Positions 61,584-64,000 of a DNA stretch of 64,000 bases are shown in pieces; within the stretch, counting starts at the first letter, position 1, and every line of letters starts with the position of its first letter. The notes under the pieces are model-generated. The model was not told the origin of the DNA and made no database searches. It saw nothing but the letters and a program-made list of their open reading frames with translations. A program made the translations under genes and the position numbers. Source of the DNA: JAFGIG01 sp964397545 (lineage in GTDB: Bacteria > SDB-A); contig CAYNIW010000002.1 in the NCBI GenBank assembly GCA_964397545.1, forward strand, positions 1 through 64,000. Reading direction: 5' to 3'.

Positions 61584-62314
61584 GGACGTTTTTGTTCTTT
61601 TCTGACGTAATCCCATGCTCTTGAATATGATTCTATGGTTCCGGCATCTGTCCACCATCCTCTAAGGTAGCCATGAGTGAGCGCTCCTTCAAAAATGTAT
61701 TTATTGTTTACGTCAGTTATCTCGATTTCGCCTCTTTTTGAAGGTTTCAGTTTTTTGATTACGCTGAAGACATCTCTGTGATACATATAAATTCCTGTCA
61801 CGGCGTAATCTGAATCGGGGATGGATGGTTTTTCGGTGATCTTTAATATTTTTCCGTCTTTGATTTTAGGGACTCCGAACCTTTCAGGAGTATTGACTTT
61901 TTTAAGAAGAATTCGAGCTCCGGCTTTCTGTCTTAAAAAGATTTGCGTTTGCTTTGTCAGGTCATCTGAAAATAGATTGTCGCCGAGGACTACGATTATT
62001 TTTTCTCCGCGGACGGAATTCTCACAAAGACCGAGAGCGTGAGCTATCCCCTTTTCACCTTCCTGATATATGTAGAATATGTTTTTCAGGCCGAAATCAC
62101 GCCCGTTCCCGAGCAATCTTATGAAATCTCCGGCGGATTTATCGCCGACGACGATTATTAACTCTTCAATGCCTGAACAGGCTATTTTTTCTATTGGATA
62201 AAAAATCATCGGTTTGTCGAATACGGGGAGAAGATGTTTGTTTGTTATCTTTGTCAGCGGAAGAAGTCTGGTTCCGAGGCCTCCGGCGAGAATTATGCCC
62301 GTCATTTTTTGCAT
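61580..62314 (-). CDS. rmlA: Glucose-1-phosphate thymidylyltransferase-type nucleotidyltransferase
   Basis: A 244-residue nucleotidyltransferase with LAGGLGTRLLPLTKITNKHLLPV, VVLGDNLF and WWTDAGTIESY. This is the short form of RmlA, without the C-terminal allosteric extension, closer to archaeal and candidate-phylum enzymes. It activates glucose-1-phosphate with dTTP or UTP. Start ATG 62314 is preceded by GAGG. Between rmlD and the UDP-sugar decarboxylase. Confidence 0.88.
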   Translation of the reverse strand: MQKMTGIILAGGLGTRLLPLTKITNKHLLPVFDKPMIFYPIEKIACSGIEELIIVVGDKSAGDFIRLLGNGRDFGLKNIFYIYQEGEKGIAHALGLCENSVRGEKIIVVLGDNLFSDDLTKQTQIFLRQKAGARILLKKVNTPERFGVPKIKDGKILKITEKPSIPDSDYAVTGIYMYHRDVFSVIKKLKPSKRGEIEITDVNNKYIFEGALTHGYLRGWWTDAGTIESYSRAWDYVRKEQKRP

Positions 62315-63228
62315 CGAAATGCCTCTATCATCAGATTTAATCCTTCATGAAGATTTATCTTCGGCTCCCATCCGAGAATCTGTCTGGCTTTTCCGATGTC
62401 AGGTTTTCTCGTTTTAGGGTCGTCATCGAGAGGTTTGTTAAAGGCTATTCTCGATTTTGAACCTGTAGCTTCGACAATCAAGTTGGCAAGCCCCTCTATG
62501 GTTATCTCTTCGGGGTTGCCTACGTTAATCGGAAGATAATATTCTGTCTCTGCAAGCATCAGGAAGGCATCGATGACGTCATCAATATAACAGTAGCTTC
62601 TTGTCTGTCTGCCGTCGCCGTAGATGGTTATATCTTGACCGGACAGGGCGGATCTGAGGAAATTAGGAATAGACCTTCCGTCATTAAGACGCATATTCGG
62701 GCCGTATGTATTGAATATTCTGACAATTCTGGTGGAAAGGCCAAATTCTCTGTGAAAAGTCATTGTCATTGATTCTGAAAACCTTTTTGAAACTTCATAA
62801 ACGCTTCTGGGCCAAATAGGATTGACGCTGCCGCAGTATTCTTCGTTTTGCGGTGAAGTAATAGGGTCTCCGTATATCTCCGAAGTAGAAGAAAGAAAAA
62901 ACAGAGCTCTGTTTTTCAAAGCGAAATTCAGCGCGTTGTATGTGCCAACTGAACCTGTTAAAAGGGTTTCAACGGGAAGTCTGAAATAATCAGGAGGACT
63001 CGCAGGAGATGCGAGATGAAAGACGACATCCGCTTTTTCTTCTATTTCAATAGGCTCTGTGACATCGGCTCTGATGAATTTATAGTTCTGTGATTTGTGT
63101 CCCTCTATATTGCGTATATCGCCTGTCGACAAATTGTCGATGCATATGACGCTTTTGCCTTCTCTTAAAAGTCTTTGGGTCAGATGAGATCCTATGAAAC
63201 CGGCTCCTCCTGTTATAAGATACGTCAT
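62302..63228 (-). CDS. uxs: UDP-glucuronate decarboxylase-type NAD-dependent epimerase
   Basis: A 308-residue extended SDR protein: TGGAGFIGSHL, STSEIYGDP, the catalytic YEVSK, and VRIFNTYGP. The high match to the UXS pattern (ASPASPPDYFRLPVETL) indicates UDP-xylose formation from UDP-glucuronate. Overlaps rmlA by 13 bp, so the three sugar-nucleotide genes form one unit, likely for a surface polysaccharide or glycan. Confidence 0.9.
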   Translation of the reverse strand: MTYLITGGAGFIGSHLTQRLLREGKSVICIDNLSTGDIRNIEGHKSQNYKFIRADVTEPIEIEEKADVVFHLASPASPPDYFRLPVETLLTGSVGTYNALNFALKNRALFFLSSTSEIYGDPITSPQNEEYCGSVNPIWPRSVYEVSKRFSESMTMTFHREFGLSTRIVRIFNTYGPNMRLNDGRSIPNFLRSALSGQDITIYGDGRQTRSYCYIDDVIDAFLMLAETEYYLPINVGNPEEITIEGLANLIVEATGSKSRIAFNKPLDDDPKTRKPDIGKARQILGWEPKINLHEGLNLMIEAFRCKK

Positions 63229-64000
63229 TCAGGCTCCTATCCGGGCGTAAGGCGGTAAATACATCCAAATCATAAAATATTTCAAGATTATTCCCGCGAA
63301 AGAAACAGGAATTGAATATCTTTTCTTGCAGGAAAAAGCCACTGAATAAGAAGAAGAGATTACAGCTGAAGAAAAGGGGAAAGGAGCGGCTGACAGGCAT
63401 AATATTCCTAATAAATGGAATTTGCTTGAGTTAATATGCTCATGGTTGTTTGAGTTTTTGCCGAAAGAATTCTTGAATCTCGGTCCCCACGAGGAGAGAA
63501 AAGATAAAAAAACAAATTCACCCGCAATAGATAAAATTCCCGCAGTCAGAGACGGTCTCAAAGACGCAATGTATCCCGAACCCGTTGAAGCACAAGCTCC
63601 TACAATGAAACTGACAATGCGCCCGTCGTTGAGAACAAGATGAAACTCATTGATTATCCTGAAACAGACAGCGCCGGCTATTATGGAGAAAATTCCCGTC
63701 AGATAAACTTTATCGCTCGATTGGTTTCTCAACAACGCTTCGATAAGTATTATTCCACCGATGAGAAGAAAAAAAACGAATGTGACGGAAATTGAGTAAA
63801 GAGTCAGAAAAGTGACAAGAAAGACGACAGTGAAAGTGGTCTTTTCCAAGTGAAAAGTGAAACTGCCGTATGTGCGTTTGAAATAAAGGAAGATGACCAG
63901 GGAAAACAAAAAAACAGCGGCAAGAAGATAAACAAGCGGCGTTTTAAGGATGAACTGCGAAAAAATTTCTATGGAAGCCATAGCTGAGTCCGCGAGAATG
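63229..64000 (-). CDS. Multi-pass membrane protein, possibly truncated by the window edge
   Basis: A protein of 250 residues from ATG 63981, with about six or seven hydrophobic segments and a short basic stretch. The frame stays open to the edge of the window (at least 6 more codons), so the true start may lie outside. The stop abuts the uxs start at 63229. I do not recognise a family. Gene context with nucleotide-sugar enzymes suggests a transporter or glycan-related membrane protein, which is inference only. Confidence 0.6.
   Translation of the reverse strand, partial: ILADSAMASIEIFSQFILKTPLVYLLAAVFLFSLVIFLYFKRTYGSFTFHLEKTTFTVVFLVTFLTLYSISVTFVFFLLIGGIILIEALLRNQSSDKVYLTGIFSIIAGAVCFRIINEFHLVLNDGRIVSFIVGACASTGSGYIASLRPSLTAGILSIAGEFVFLSFLSSWGPRFKNSFGKNSNNHEHINSSKFHLLGILCLSAAPFPFSSAVISSSYSVAFSCKKRYSIPVSFAGIILKYFMIWMYLPPYARIGA

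Overview
The window is a compact, gene-dense stretch of one bacterial chromosome. Almost every base lies within about 250 bp of a gene, and I see no insertion sequences, phage genes, integrases, CRISPR arrays or rRNA. The cell suggested is a diderm with peptidoglycan: it carries a complete Tol-Pal operon, about a dozen candidate lipoproteins, and peptidoglycan genes (murI, murA, dacB-type, mltG, a GT51 glycosyltransferase). Secreted proteins with a FlgD/Por-type C-terminal module, an alternative GlmU-like protein and a DGGGP-synthase-like UbiA protein point to the FCB superphylum or a nearby uncultured phylum such as WOR-3/Stahlbacteria or Cloacimonadota. This placement is inference; no rRNA is present to settle it. 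TTG is a frequent start codon, Shine-Dalgarno sites of the GGAGG type are strong, and promoters follow TTGACA-N16/17-TATAAT or TAAAAT.

Layout. 1-681: 3' part of murI. 689-5235 (minus): tRNA-Val, thrS, infC (AUU start), rpmI, rplT, a lipoprotein, a coiled-coil protein and zapA, driven by a near-perfect promoter beside the tRNA. 5389-12740 (plus): small secreted proteins, a HAD-like protein with altered catalytic residues, dapB, recD2, a secreted deiminase and a VirK-like protein. 12829-14461: rhodanese lipoprotein, rlmN and a coupled 45-codon ORF. 14573-18767: tolQ-tolR-tolA-tolB-pal-cpoB. 18772-22241: adenosine deaminase, MscS channel, murA with Asp in place of the catalytic Cys. 22974-25191: scpB, a CofE-like ligase, rluB-type synthase, rpsT. 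25160-27862 (minus): DUF2723 membrane protein and a GT2 glycosyltransferase.

28035-31614 (plus): three consecutive lipoproteins, one with a degenerate VWA domain, ended by a strong terminator. 31660-36573 (minus): UbiA-family prenyltransferase, PAP2 phosphatase, alternative GlmU-like protein, PBP4-type carboxypeptidase and a lipoprotein. 36667: tRNA-Phe. 36743-41664 (minus): GT51 with an AsmA-like front half, nnrDE, mltG, ruvX. 41716-45876 (plus): folB, a deoxynucleoside-kinase-like protein, panC, panD, a GlmU uridylyltransferase half and two lipoproteins. 45863-51072: xthA, PflX-type radical SAM protein, nth, a DUF1858 protein, an LppC-like lipoprotein and a small membrane protein. 51082-53171 (minus): lysC and dapA. 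53375-56781 (plus): small membrane protein, fused ftcD, gltX. 56769-59096 (minus): membrane-anchored protein, tRNA-Leu, MtaD-type deaminase. 59173-60747: REC-histidine kinase. 60744-64000 (minus): rmlD, rmlA, UDP-glucuronate decarboxylase and a membrane protein reaching the window edge.

Together these are mostly housekeeping and cell-envelope genes. The least ordinary parts are the Asp-type MurA, the division of GlmU functions between two loci, the GT51/AsmA-like fusion, the secreted deiminase and the three-lipoprotein operon.
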